From positions 1 through 44,566 of the forward strand of contig JAFTWW010000038.1 in assembly GCA_017465085.1 (NCBI GenBank): a stretch of 44,566 nt of DNA, in the 5' to 3' direction. This DNA comes from Clostridia bacterium. Lineage in GTDB: Bacteria > Bacillota > Clostridia > Oscillospirales > Acutalibacteraceae. Below the pieces are notes generated by a model that was not told the origin of the DNA, made no database searches, and saw only the letters and a list, made by a program, of their open reading frames with translations. This document shows positions 1-5,442 of the stretch, one piece after another. Positions within the stretch are counted from its first letter, which is position 1, and every line of letters begins with the position of its first letter. Made by a program: the position numbers and the translations under genes.

Positions 1-12
1 CCGGAGGCACCA
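1..12 (+). tRNA. 3' end of a tRNA (partial)
   Basis: The first bases read as the 3' strand of an acceptor stem (CGGAGGC, 2-8), discriminator A (9) and an encoded CCA (10-12). It lies 5 nt before tRNA-Gly, as in a tRNA operon. The implied 5' strand GCCTCCG and discriminator A would suit a tRNA-Leu, but identity cannot be decided because the body is outside the window. Confidence 0.6.
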
Positions 13-17
13 TATAT

Positions 18-93
18 GCGGATTTAGCTCATCTGGTAGAGCGCCACCTTGCCAAGGTGGAGGTAGCGAGTTCGAGCCTCGTAATCCGCTCCA
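18..93 (+). tRNA. tRNA-Gly (GCC anticodon)
   Basis: Complete cloverleaf: acceptor GCGGATT pairs with AATCCGC, the anticodon stem CCACC/GGTGG encloses loop TTGCCAA with anticodon GCC, the T loop contains TTCGAGC, and the CCA end is encoded. It sits between the partial tRNA and tRNA-Cys. Confidence 0.97.
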
Positions 94-96
94 TAG

Positions 97-122
97 GGGC
101 GCTGAAAAGCGCCCTTTATTTT
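97..122 (+). terminator. rho-independent terminator after tRNA-Gly
   Basis: Seven-pair GC-rich stem GGGCGCT/AGCGCCC with GAAA loop followed by TTTATTTT, directly after tRNA-Gly. tRNA-Cys therefore either needs read-through or its own promoter; no clear promoter was seen in the 25 bases between them. Confidence 0.8.
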
Positions 123-147
123 CCCTAAAACTTTCTAAACTTAATAA

Positions 148-221
148 GGCACCATAGCCAAGCGGTAAGGCAGAGGTCTGCAAAACCTTCATCCCCAGTT
201 CGATTCTGGGTGGTGCCTCCA
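148..221 (+). tRNA. tRNA-Cys (GCA anticodon)
   Basis: Acceptor GGCACCA pairs with TGGTGCC. The anticodon stem GAGGT/ACCTT (one G-U pair) closes loop CTGCAAA with anticodon GCA, the T loop contains TTCGATT, and CCA is encoded. It is the last tRNA before the AT-rich accessory stretch. Confidence 0.96.
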
Positions 222-223
222 AA

Positions 224-256
224 AAACTCTCGTTCTTCGGAACGAGAGTTTTTTTA
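224..256 (+). terminator. terminator after tRNA-Cys
   Basis: Stem CTCTCGTTC/GAACGAGAG with TTCG tetraloop, flanked by an A run and seven T's, so it could work in both directions. It resembles the terminator after the phosphotransferase gene (1371-1407). Confidence 0.9.
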
Positions 257-392
257 TCCAAGCCGACAGGCTTGGTATATCATCACGCGAAGCGTGTATT
301 TTTGTCGGCTTGATGATATACAAAACTTCGTTTTGATGATATGCAATTCCTTGCGGAATTGATGATATACAACGGCTATGCCGTTGATTTTA
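257..392. repeat. short-hairpin array 1
   Basis: Four different short palindromes are separated by a constant spacer. Spacer GATGATATAC occurs at 312-321 and 361-370, with a one-base variant at 335-344. Its exact reverse complement GTATATCATC occurs at 275-284. Hairpins are 284-296 (CACGC/GCGTG), 322-334 (AAAA CTTCG TTTT), 345-360 (AATTCC/GGAATT) and 371-385 (AACGGC/GCCGTT). An outer arm near 260-268 (AGCCGACA) can pair with TGTCGGCT near 304-311. No coding potential is credible here. Confidence 0.8.
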
Positions 393-412
393 TTTGGATT
401 TTGCAGTATAAT
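384..412 (+). promoter_or_regulatory. promoter at the end of hairpin array 1
   Basis: TTGATT (384-389), 17 nt, TATAAT (407-412). The first TT of the -35 is also the end of the last hairpin's 3' arm. It lies 21 nt upstream of the phosphotransferase start, which has RBS AAGGAAGTG (420-428). Confidence 0.7.
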
Positions 413-433
413 TAATATAAAGGAAGTGAAGTC

Positions 434-1309
434 GTGCAAGAAGCTATTAAGCATTATTTAAATAAAGATATTATCAATAAATTGCGTTTGCAAAACGGTT
501 GGAAAGAGTCTTGGCTGCTTACATTATCAGACGGTGAAAAGGTAGTGTTCCGTGCTAGTGAAGATTATACCGATTTTTTTGAAAGAGAACGATTCTTTTA
601 TAATACAGTAAACCAAAGTATCGGAAAAGTCTGCCCTCAAGTTTATGTGGTAGATGGCAGTTTACAGTTTAGTGAAAAGGCGTTTCAAATTTCTGAATAT
701 ATACAAGGCGATAGTTTTAGAACTGTTTTAGAGTCGGCAGATGCTGATAAAAAAATGAAATTATATTATGAGCTTGGGCAAGCTACAGCTAAAATCAATC
801 AAATTAAGGTTTCTTCTTTTGATGAGGAATTATTTAAAAGTCAGCCGTGGATATTGCACTATACTAATGAACTTATGAAGCCGCAACTTTTAAGAATTGT
901 GGATAATAAACTTATTACTATAGAGCAAATTGAGCAGTTGTGCGAAAAATTAAGTGCACAAAGCCCTATTATGGAACATTCGCTTTTACATAGAGATATA
1001 AGACCGGATAATATTATTTGCAATGATGATAAAATGTTTGTGATTGATGCAGAAACTTGTGAACTTGGAGACCCGTTAAACGAACTTGCCCGTATTAATT
1101 TGCAGTGGCATTATTGGGAAAATTACGACAGTTTGTTAAATGGTTATAAAGAAGTCCTTAATGTTGATACAGAATGTGAAATGTTTTACTATTATCAACT
1201 CGAGCAATTAGCTGAGATTTTGGATATGCATCACAACCACGGTTGCATGAATTCTACAACACCCTACTTTAAAAATAAATTTAAACAAATTATTGATATG
1301 TTGTTATAA
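434..1309 (+). CDS. aminoglycoside/choline-kinase-like phosphotransferase
   Basis: A 291-residue soluble protein of the APH phosphotransferase fold, which transfers the ATP gamma-phosphate to a small hydroxylated substrate. The catalytic loop is visible as LLHRDIRPDNII near residue 185 (H-x-D...N) and the metal-binding motif as VIDAETCELGDP near residue 200. The N-terminal part has a kinase-like strand, VVFRASEDY, with a poorly conserved nucleotide lysine. The start is GTG at 434, set by the RBS AAGGAAGTG six bases earlier; no ATG fits. It is a single-gene unit between hairpin array 1 with its promoter and a 3' repeat plus terminator. The substrate cannot be predicted, and an antibiotic target is not implied. 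Confidence 0.85.
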   Translation: MQEAIKHYLNKDIINKLRLQNGWKESWLLTLSDGEKVVFRASEDYTDFFERERFFYNTVNQSIGKVCPQVYVVDGSLQFSEKAFQISEYIQGDSFRTVLESADADKKMKLYYELGQATAKINQIKVSSFDEELFKSQPWILHYTNELMKPQLLRIVDNKLITIEQIEQLCEKLSAQSPIMEHSLLHRDIRPDNIICNDDKMFVIDAETCELGDPLNELARINLQWHYWENYDSLLNGYKEVLNVDTECEMFYYYQLEQLAEILDMHHNHGCMNSTTPYFKNKFKQIIDMLL

Positions 1310-1323
1310 GTTTAAAGATAATC

Positions 1324-1368
1324 GGTTTTCAGGCACATTTTATTCGTGTCATTAAGTTCAAAACACCC
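1324..1368 (+). repeat. shared 3' repeat, copy 1
   Basis: Begins GTTTTCAGGCACATT and runs through ATTCGTGTCATTAAGTTCAA to ACACCCA, just before a terminator. A nearly identical block follows the next gene at 2964-3008 and a shortened one follows 5443-6033. GGCAC and GTGTC inside it could pair into a small hairpin. Confidence 0.8.
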
Positions 1369-1370
1369 AG

Positions 1371-1407
1371 AAAAAACTCTTGTTCGAAAAGAACAAGAGT
1401 TTTTTTA
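1371..1407 (+). terminator. terminator after the phosphotransferase gene
   Basis: A run AAAAAA, stem ACTCTTGTTC/GAACAAGAGT, loop GAAAA, then seven T's. Bidirectional layout, and similar in arm sequence to 224-256. Confidence 0.9.
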
Positions 1408-1581
1408 GTTATATTCGCCTTCGGCGAGTTATATTGCTTCGCAGTGATATTTGGACTTCGTCCAAGTGATATTCGCTTCGCGAGTGTTGGTGGCGAATAT
1501 AATATCACTTTTGCCAAAGGCAAAAATATCACTATGCCGTAAGGCATAATATCACTCTGTGCGATAGCACAGAATATCACT
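1407..1581. repeat. short-hairpin array 2 with inverted halves
   Basis: Left half: spacer AGTTATATT/AGTGATATT at 1407, 1427, 1443 and 1465, alternating with hairpins 1416-1426, 1436-1442, 1452-1464 and 1474-1482, all with a CTTCG-type turn. Right half: the reverse-complement spacer AATATCACT at 1501, 1525, 1548 and 1573, alternating with hairpins 1510-1524, 1534-1547 and 1557-1572. All hairpins have different stems; only the spacer is constant. The orientation switch near 1487-1500 lets the two spacer sets pair across the array. Confidence 0.85.
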
Positions 1582-1588
1582 AAAATTC

Positions 1589-1617
1589 TTGCCTTATTGC
1601 GCACATTGTGCTATTAT
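1589..1617 (+). promoter_or_regulatory. promoter following hairpin array 2
   Basis: TTGCCT (1589-1594), 17 nt, TATTAT (1612-1617), with TGC just before the -10 (extended -10). It lies about 50 nt upstream of the ATG at 1669. Confidence 0.6.
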
Positions 1618-1668
1618 AAGGAAAATAAGATGTGAAATACGGAAAAACTTTTTAAGGGGAAATTGGTT

Positions 1669-2946
1669 ATGAATAAAATCATATTAAATCCTGATAAATA
1701 TAACGGGAGTATTTTAAAGCTCGAAAATGATGCCAGATATCTAAATAAAAAAAGAGAAGAGTTACTCGAAAAGAGAAAAAAAGCAAAAAATAATAATATG
1801 AGAGACCTTCTTGGAATTTTAATGGTATTAACTATTCTTGGTTTTGCGGTATTTACAGCATTGTATTCGCCTTTAAGAGAATCTTTCTTCAACTTACTTC
1901 AGGTTGATATTAGTAGTGTATCTTTTAAAGAAGTTTCTTTTTGGCAGGTTGTTGAATTTATTGGAATGTGGAAGTTTATAGGCATATATTTGACCTTGAT
2001 TGTAATGGAAGCTATTATTGTATCTATTGCTCTTCGCCAAGGCTTTTTCGAAACAATAGGAATTATGTTATTAGCCGGTTTATTTTCAATTAGTGTACTT
2101 ATTTTGCCAGCGGGTATATATTTGTTATTTGTTGATATTAGTATAAATAATGGTCAAAAAAAAGAAGTTAAAAAAGAACTTGAACCTCTTGAAAAACGAT
2201 TGGAAAAAGTGCAAAATACAATTAGCACTGAGAAAGAAAAGCAAGCAAACGAAACAAGATTGTTATATGAAAGCGAGACTATGTTTGAACATGGCGTTGC
2301 TGAAAATAACACCCAATTAATTTTAGAAGCAGCAAATATTGGAAACCCTAAAGCAATTAAATATCTTGAAAATAAAGAAAAGAACGAACGATTAAATCAG
2401 GGTAGAAAACTTTATCAAGAGGCAAAAAATTCTTCGCCTACAGATATGGAGTTAATGGAGAAGGCGGCAGAGTTGGGCGACCCCAATGCGATTTTTGAAA
2501 TTGCCGAGTATTACTTCAAACAAACAGATACAGATTTGCTGACAAATTCAGAAAAGAGAAAACTGGAACAAAAAGCCGATAAATACTTAAAAAACGGCAA
2601 TTTTAAAAAACACCCTGATGCAAGAATATTGCAAATAAACAGATTGATTGAAACTTCGAAAGAAGTGGATTATTATGGGCTTTTGGCGGAGGTCAGAAAA
2701 CTCAAAAGGGAAGAGAAAATCTCACAAAAATACATAGATATGGCGGATGATATTATAAGAGTGCTTGTACGCCATTTCGATTATGAAGAAAAAGATATAA
2801 AGATAAATGCGGCAAGTTATAATATTGATAATCCGGCCGAATTTATGAAAAACACACAAGCGATTATCGATAAACAACTCGGTATAAACCGGTCAAGTGC
2901 ACCGGACGGAGCGTTTGTGCCGCGTATAGACGTATCGGATATGTAA
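1669..2946 (+). CDS. membrane protein with Sel1-like repeats
   Basis: 425 residues, function unknown. The N-terminal 45 residues are highly charged. About three hydrophobic segments follow between residues 45 and 165 (GILMVLTILGFAVF, IGIYLTLIVMEAIIVSIAL, LLAGLFSISVLILPAGIYLL). Next come a charged coiled-coil stretch (about 165-205) and a helical repeat region with Sel1/TPR-like signatures (LILEAANIGNPKAIKYL, LMEKAAELGDPNAIFEIAEY). Such repeats usually bind proteins or assemble complexes. I chose ATG 1669 because AAGGGGA at 1654-1660 is 8 nt upstream; an in-frame TTG at 1663 is too close. A single-gene unit behind hairpin array 2 and before the second copy of the 3' repeat. Confidence 0.7.
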   Translation: MNKIILNPDKYNGSILKLENDARYLNKKREELLEKRKKAKNNNMRDLLGILMVLTILGFAVFTALYSPLRESFFNLLQVDISSVSFKEVSFWQVVEFIGMWKFIGIYLTLIVMEAIIVSIALRQGFFETIGIMLLAGLFSISVLILPAGIYLLFVDISINNGQKKEVKKELEPLEKRLEKVQNTISTEKEKQANETRLLYESETMFEHGVAENNTQLILEAANIGNPKAIKYLENKEKNERLNQGRKLYQEAKNSSPTDMELMEKAAELGDPNAIFEIAEYYFKQTDTDLLTNSEKRKLEQKADKYLKNGNFKKHPDARILQINRLIETSKEVDYYGLLAEVRKLKREEKISQKYIDMADDIIRVLVRHFDYEEKDIKINAASYNIDNPAEFMKNTQAIIDKQLGINRSSAPDGAFVPRIDVSDM

Positions 2947-2963
2947 AAATTAAATAAACCTCA

Positions 2964-3008
2964 GTTTTCAGGCACATTAAATTCGTGTCATTAAGTTCAA
3001 ACTACCCA
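2964..3008 (+). repeat. shared 3' repeat, copy 2
   Basis: GTTTTCAGGCACATT followed by ATTCGTGTCATTAAGTTCAA and ending ACCCA. It matches copy 1 except for a few bases, and again stands between a stop codon and a terminator. Confidence 0.8.
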
Positions 3009-3045
3009 AAAAAGCAGGGACTACTTCGGTAGTCCCTGTTTTTTT
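3009..3045 (+). terminator. terminator after the Sel1-like gene
   Basis: Ten-pair stem CAGGGACTAC/GTAGTCCCTG with TTCG tetraloop, flanked by an A run and a seven-T tail. Confidence 0.92.
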
Positions 3046-3254
3046 GAAGCCACTATCAGCAAACCAAACTGTCGTCTGACCTACATAAACCTTAAAATTT
3101 TATGAAACTAACGGGTCAGACTCCAGTTCGCATTTGCGACGAAGGCAATGTTTGCTCGCAAGGACATTGCCAAGGAGCTAAAATCTTCGCCTTGCGAAAT
3201 TCTGCGGTGGGATTTTTGGGAAGTAATAAGTAAGAAGTAATAGGTAATAAGTAT
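3046..3254. repeat. non-coding stretch with inverted and degenerate direct repeats
   Basis: No credible gene. GTCTGACC (3074-3081) and GGTCAGAC (3114-3121) form an inverted repeat. A segment at about 3125-3220 is rich in short palindromes (TTCGCATTTGCGA, GGCAATG...CATTGCC). At 3222-3252 there is a degenerate direct repeat of AAGTAATAAGTA. The 61-codon reverse reading frame here looks like a by-product of the repeats. It is probably a dispersed intergenic repeat; family unknown. Confidence 0.45.
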
Positions 3255-3257
3255 GGT

Positions 3258-3321
3258 GTGGCTTCGCCACGAATATATAACAATGCTTCGCATTGATTTG
3301 TTTCCGCTTTTATGCTATGGT
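3258..3321 (+). promoter_or_regulatory. two hairpins leading into a promoter
   Basis: Hairpins GTGGCTTCGCCAC (3258-3270) and CAATGCTTCGCATTG (3281-3295) precede TTGATT (3293-3298), 17 nt, TATGGT (3316-3321) with TGC before the -10. The -35 overlaps the second hairpin's arm. The block 3281-3316 is about 90 percent identical to 6077-6112. No gene starts directly after it; the next promoter is at 3357. Confidence 0.5.
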
Positions 3322-3356
3322 TGAGTTACAATAGGGACAAAAAATATTATAAATAG

Positions 3357-3385
3357 TTGTAAAAACTCGAAAAGTGTGATATAAT
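3357..3385 (+). promoter_or_regulatory. promoter of the structured RNA
   Basis: TTGTAA (3357-3362), 17 nt, TATAAT (3380-3385). It predicts a start near 3391, which is the first base of the long closing stem of the RNA that follows. Confidence 0.75.
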
Positions 3386-3389
3386 TCCT

Positions 3390-3606
3390 TTGTCACACAA
3401 AATTTAATTAACAAGCAATTTGAGAAATCTCTCTATTTTTATAGGGAGTTTATACCTATTGCTTATTTGGGAATAATGAATTTGGTAAAAATGCAAATTC
3501 CACTTCCCAAGTAAGAAGAGTTTTCTCTCCGCTTGTTAAGTTTTGTGTGACAACAATCGGGGTTTGCGTTTTTCGGTGCGATGACTTCGGTTGTCGCACT
3601 TTTTTA
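3390..3606 (+). ncRNA. structured small RNA, 6S-like candidate
   Basis: The 5' strand 3390-3402 plus 3408-3416 pairs with 3531-3539 plus 3541-3553, giving 13 and 9 base pairs around a small internal loop. A second stem, 3462-3473 with 3504-3515, pairs over all 12 positions and carries an apical hairpin AATTTG/CAAATT. Between them lies a large open bubble whose 5' strand has its own hairpin (CTCTCTAT/ATAGGGAG) and whose 3' strand is AAGAGTTTTCTCTCC. Closed long stem, central bubble and terminal stem in about 165 nt is the architecture of 6S RNA, which mimics an open promoter and binds RNA polymerase. A terminator (stem 3576-3599 with TTCG loop, then T6) follows. The start matches the upstream promoter. 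Identity as 6S is inference. Confidence 0.5.
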
Positions 3607-3623
3607 TTTTAGGAGATGTTTTA

Positions 3624-3920
3624 ATGTTTAAGGAATTGTTAAAAAGGACGGATTGTGCAAGTATCGTAGAATTTATTATGAACGGCGGTGAATTAGTAGA
3701 ATTGCCCAAAGATCAAACCAATGAAGAAAGAATAAAGGAAGCGTACGCTGAAATATATAATTTTATAGAAGCCAATTTTAAAGAAGAAAGTCGTGATGAA
3801 AAAACAGACAATTTAACTTCTGCTATATGCGTCTTGGAATCCTCGTATTTTGAATTGGGTTTACTTTCGGGCATAAAATTTGGAACTCAACTTCAAAAGA
3901 AGATGCTGGAAATACTATAA
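3624..3920 (+). CDS. small hypothetical protein, DUF6809-like
   Basis: 98 residues, acidic, mostly helical, with no signal peptide or membrane segment. The end reads SSYFELGLLSGIKFG, which resembles the C-terminal helix of small Clostridia proteins of the DUF6809 type; this similarity is by eye and weak. Start ATG 3624 follows AGGAGATG at 3611-3618; a longer frame from 3591 would begin inside the preceding terminator. The gene lies 18 nt after the T-run of the structured RNA, so its transcription probably depends on read-through of that terminator. Function unknown. Confidence 0.65.
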   Translation: MFKELLKRTDCASIVEFIMNGGELVELPKDQTNEERIKEAYAEIYNFIEANFKEESRDEKTDNLTSAICVLESSYFELGLLSGIKFGTQLQKKMLEIL

Positions 3921-4005
3921 TTTCTCTATATTTAGTTTGGTGAAAAAAGAAATTCAAAAAATAATAATGCGTATTCAGAATTTTAATCAAGGCAGGAATA
4001 ACCGC

Positions 4006-4130
4006 CATACCATACTTTGAATTCGCCTTGTAAAACAAGAAAAAGTATGGTATGCTTTCTAATATAAAAGTATGATTTTTGTCATACCATCAAAAATAGA
4101 GTTATCTCGCATATACGGGATAACTCTATT
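4006..4130. repeat. cluster of palindromes in the 3921-4266 gap
   Basis: CATACCATACTTT (4006-4018) is matched by its exact reverse complement at 4042-4054, with a small CTTGT/ACAAG hairpin between them. A further partial copy (GTATGA...TCATACCAT) follows at about 4069-4089. A 15-pair stem then runs 4095-4109 with 4116-4130 (loop CATATA) but lacks a T tail, so it is not a standard terminator. The rest of the gap shows no gene. Confidence 0.6.
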
Positions 4131-4266
4131 CTCATATATATCTTGAAAAACCTAATAGAAAATGCTATATTAAATTTAAGAAAATGCTTGTTATTATGCG
4201 GAATTTACAACTTGTGAAAATCATTTCCTCAAGTTGAAGTAAAGCCGAGGTGGATTTGCCAAAGCG

Positions 4267-4737
4267 CCCCCTTGCCTAAAGGGGAGAGGGCCGCGCGTAA
4301 GCGTGGCGAGGGGATAAAAAGACGGAGGGATAGAGTACTACGGGACGTAAACATAACACAAAACTAACGGAAAACGCAAAATCTTTGCGTAAGAATATGA
4401 CTAAAGAAGAACGACACTTGTGGTACGATTTTTTACGTTCATATCCCATACGATTTTTGCGACAAAAGGTTATAGATAATTATATTGTTGATTTCTATTG
4501 TCATGAAGCAAGAATTATAATCGAACTTGATGGTTCACAGCATTATGAGGAAAAGGGTTTACTAAAAGATAAAATCAGAACAGAAAAAATAGAAAGCAGA
4601 AACTTGACAGTAATTCATATACCGAATAATGAAGTCAATAAAAACTTTAGAGGGGTTTGTGAATATATTGATTTATTTGTAAAAGAATCCCTCCACCAAC
4701 CTGACGGTTGGTCCCCCTCCCTTTAGGCAAGGGAGGC
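4267..4737 (+). mobile_element. inverted-repeat element carrying a DUF559 nuclease gene
   Basis: The left end 4267-4315 and right end 4686-4737 are imperfect inverted repeats of about 50 bp. Both share CTTGCCTAAAGGG in the left-end sense and TTTAGGCAAGGG on the right. Each contains an internal hairpin: GCCGCGC/GCGTGGC on the left and ACCAACC/GGTTGGT on the right. Between them is only the nuclease gene, whose last codons lie in the right repeat. No transposase is present, so if mobile it would need help in trans. No target duplication was identified. Confidence 0.55.
4385..4726 (+). CDS. DUF559 (Vsr/restriction-like) endonuclease domain protein
   Basis: 113 residues from TTG 4385. It shows the DUF559 pattern NMTKEERHLWYDFLRSYP, FLRQKVIDNYIVDFYC and IIIELDGSQHYE. 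D and E/D residues of the PD-(D/E)xK-like fold lie in VDFYC, IELDGSQH and VIHIPN. The family is related to very-short-patch repair and restriction endonucleases; DNA cleavage is inferred. Family-like residues continue upstream of 4385 (HNTKLTENAKSLRK, open from 4334), but the frame has no ATG there. An ACG at 4340, ten bases after GGAGGG, stands where an initiator would be expected, so the gene may have lost its start. The C-terminus (PDGWSPSL) is encoded by the right inverted repeat. It may be active from TTG 4385 or ATG 4397, or decayed. Confidence 0.75.
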   Translation: MRKNMTKEERHLWYDFLRSYPIRFLRQKVIDNYIVDFYCHEARIIIELDGSQHYEEKGLLKDKIRTEKIESRNLTVIHIPNNEVNKNFRGVCEYIDLFVKESLHQPDGWSPSL

Positions 4738-4742
4738 TAAAT

Positions 4743-4771
4743 TTGTTCCTAATTGGGCACAAGCATATACT
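4743..4771 (+). promoter_or_regulatory. promoter of the 4791 gene
   Basis: TTGTTC (4743-4748), 17 nt, TATACT (4766-4771). The sequence from the -10 through the RBS, 23 bases, is identical to that at 6111-6133 upstream of the lipoprotein gene at 6136. Confidence 0.6.
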
Positions 4772-4790
4772 ACACATAGGCGGTGATGCA

Positions 4791-5339
4791 ATGAACAGAA
4801 TTACTAAACACAATTTTTTAAGTGAAAAAACTAAACTGAATTTCAAAACAATAATTTCGGGCGCGGCCTTTATAATTCTTTTGGCTTTAGAAATTTGGTT
4901 ACATACAGACAATAAAATTACTTTTTTCATTATTTTTGGTGTAATTCTTTTTATAATACTTGCCGTATCTATTCTTGATATTGTTTTAAAGTATAAAACT
5001 AAACATTTGCCTTCGCCTTATTATATTGTTGAAGATACATTTATTCACGTTCGCGAAAAGGAAGAAATACACGTAAAACACGCCAATAGAATATACTATA
5101 CCGTAAAATTTTCAAAGCGCGGTGAATACGTATATTATGCATCTGCTCGGTGGAAAAATCGCGAAAAGGATGATGCTGATTATTCGTGCATATTCTTTTC
5201 AAAATCGGGTGATGAGTTTTATCTTGTGATATCCGAACATAATGGAAAAATTTGCAGGTGTTATAACAAAAAGTATTTTGTGTTATGTGAGGAAGATTTT
5301 GTTTTCATTGACGGGAAATACTATCCTAAAAAGAATTGA
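4791..5339 (+). CDS. hypothetical two-helix membrane protein
   Basis: 182 residues, family not recognised. Two membrane helices lie at about residues 22-38 (ISGAAFIILLALEIWL) and 43-65 (ITFFIIFGVILFIILAVSILDIVL). A soluble C-terminal domain of about 110 residues follows, rich in aromatic and beta-prone residues and likely cytoplasmic given the charged KYKTKH after helix 2. Start ATG 4791 follows AGGCGGTGAT; an upstream in-frame ATG at 4743 would lie inside the promoter. It shares its promoter/RBS block with the lipoprotein gene at 6136, which suggests common control or duplication of the leader. A weak terminator-like hairpin follows. Confidence 0.6.
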   Translation: MNRITKHNFLSEKTKLNFKTIISGAAFIILLALEIWLHTDNKITFFIIFGVILFIILAVSILDIVLKYKTKHLPSPYYIVEDTFIHVREKEEIHVKHANRIYYTVKFSKRGEYVYYASARWKNREKDDADYSCIFFSKSGDEFYLVISEHNGKICRCYNKKYFVLCEEDFVFIDGKYYPKKN

Positions 5340-5345
5340 AGATAT

Positions 5346-5375
5346 AATCTCTTTGGTTTAGCCAAAGAGATTTGT
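5346..5375 (+). terminator. terminator-like hairpin
   Basis: Eleven-pair stem AATCTCTTTGG/CCAAAGAGATT with loop TTTAG; the tail is only TTTG, so termination may be partial. Confidence 0.55.
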
Positions 5376-5442
5376 CACAAAATACTAATTTAGTGACTTT
5401 TATAATAGGAAGATAATATAAATAACCCAAGGCGGTGATGGT

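Noticed and set aside
148-1309. Integrated element using tRNA-Cys as attachment site
   Set aside because: The stretch after the tRNA is AT-rich and accessory-like, but no integrase and no duplicate of the tRNA 3' end was found in the window.
257-1581. Hairpin arrays as a CRISPR array
   Set aside because: The constant spacer is only 9-10 nt, the variable parts are self-complementary palindromes of 7-16 nt, and the spacer orientation inverts. No cas gene is present.
3108-3293. 61-codon reverse open frame
   Set aside because: It lies over inverted and degenerate repeats, has no RBS, and no domain pattern is visible.
4095-4130. 15-pair stem as a terminator
   Set aside because: It has no T run after the stem, so it is listed only as part of a palindrome cluster.
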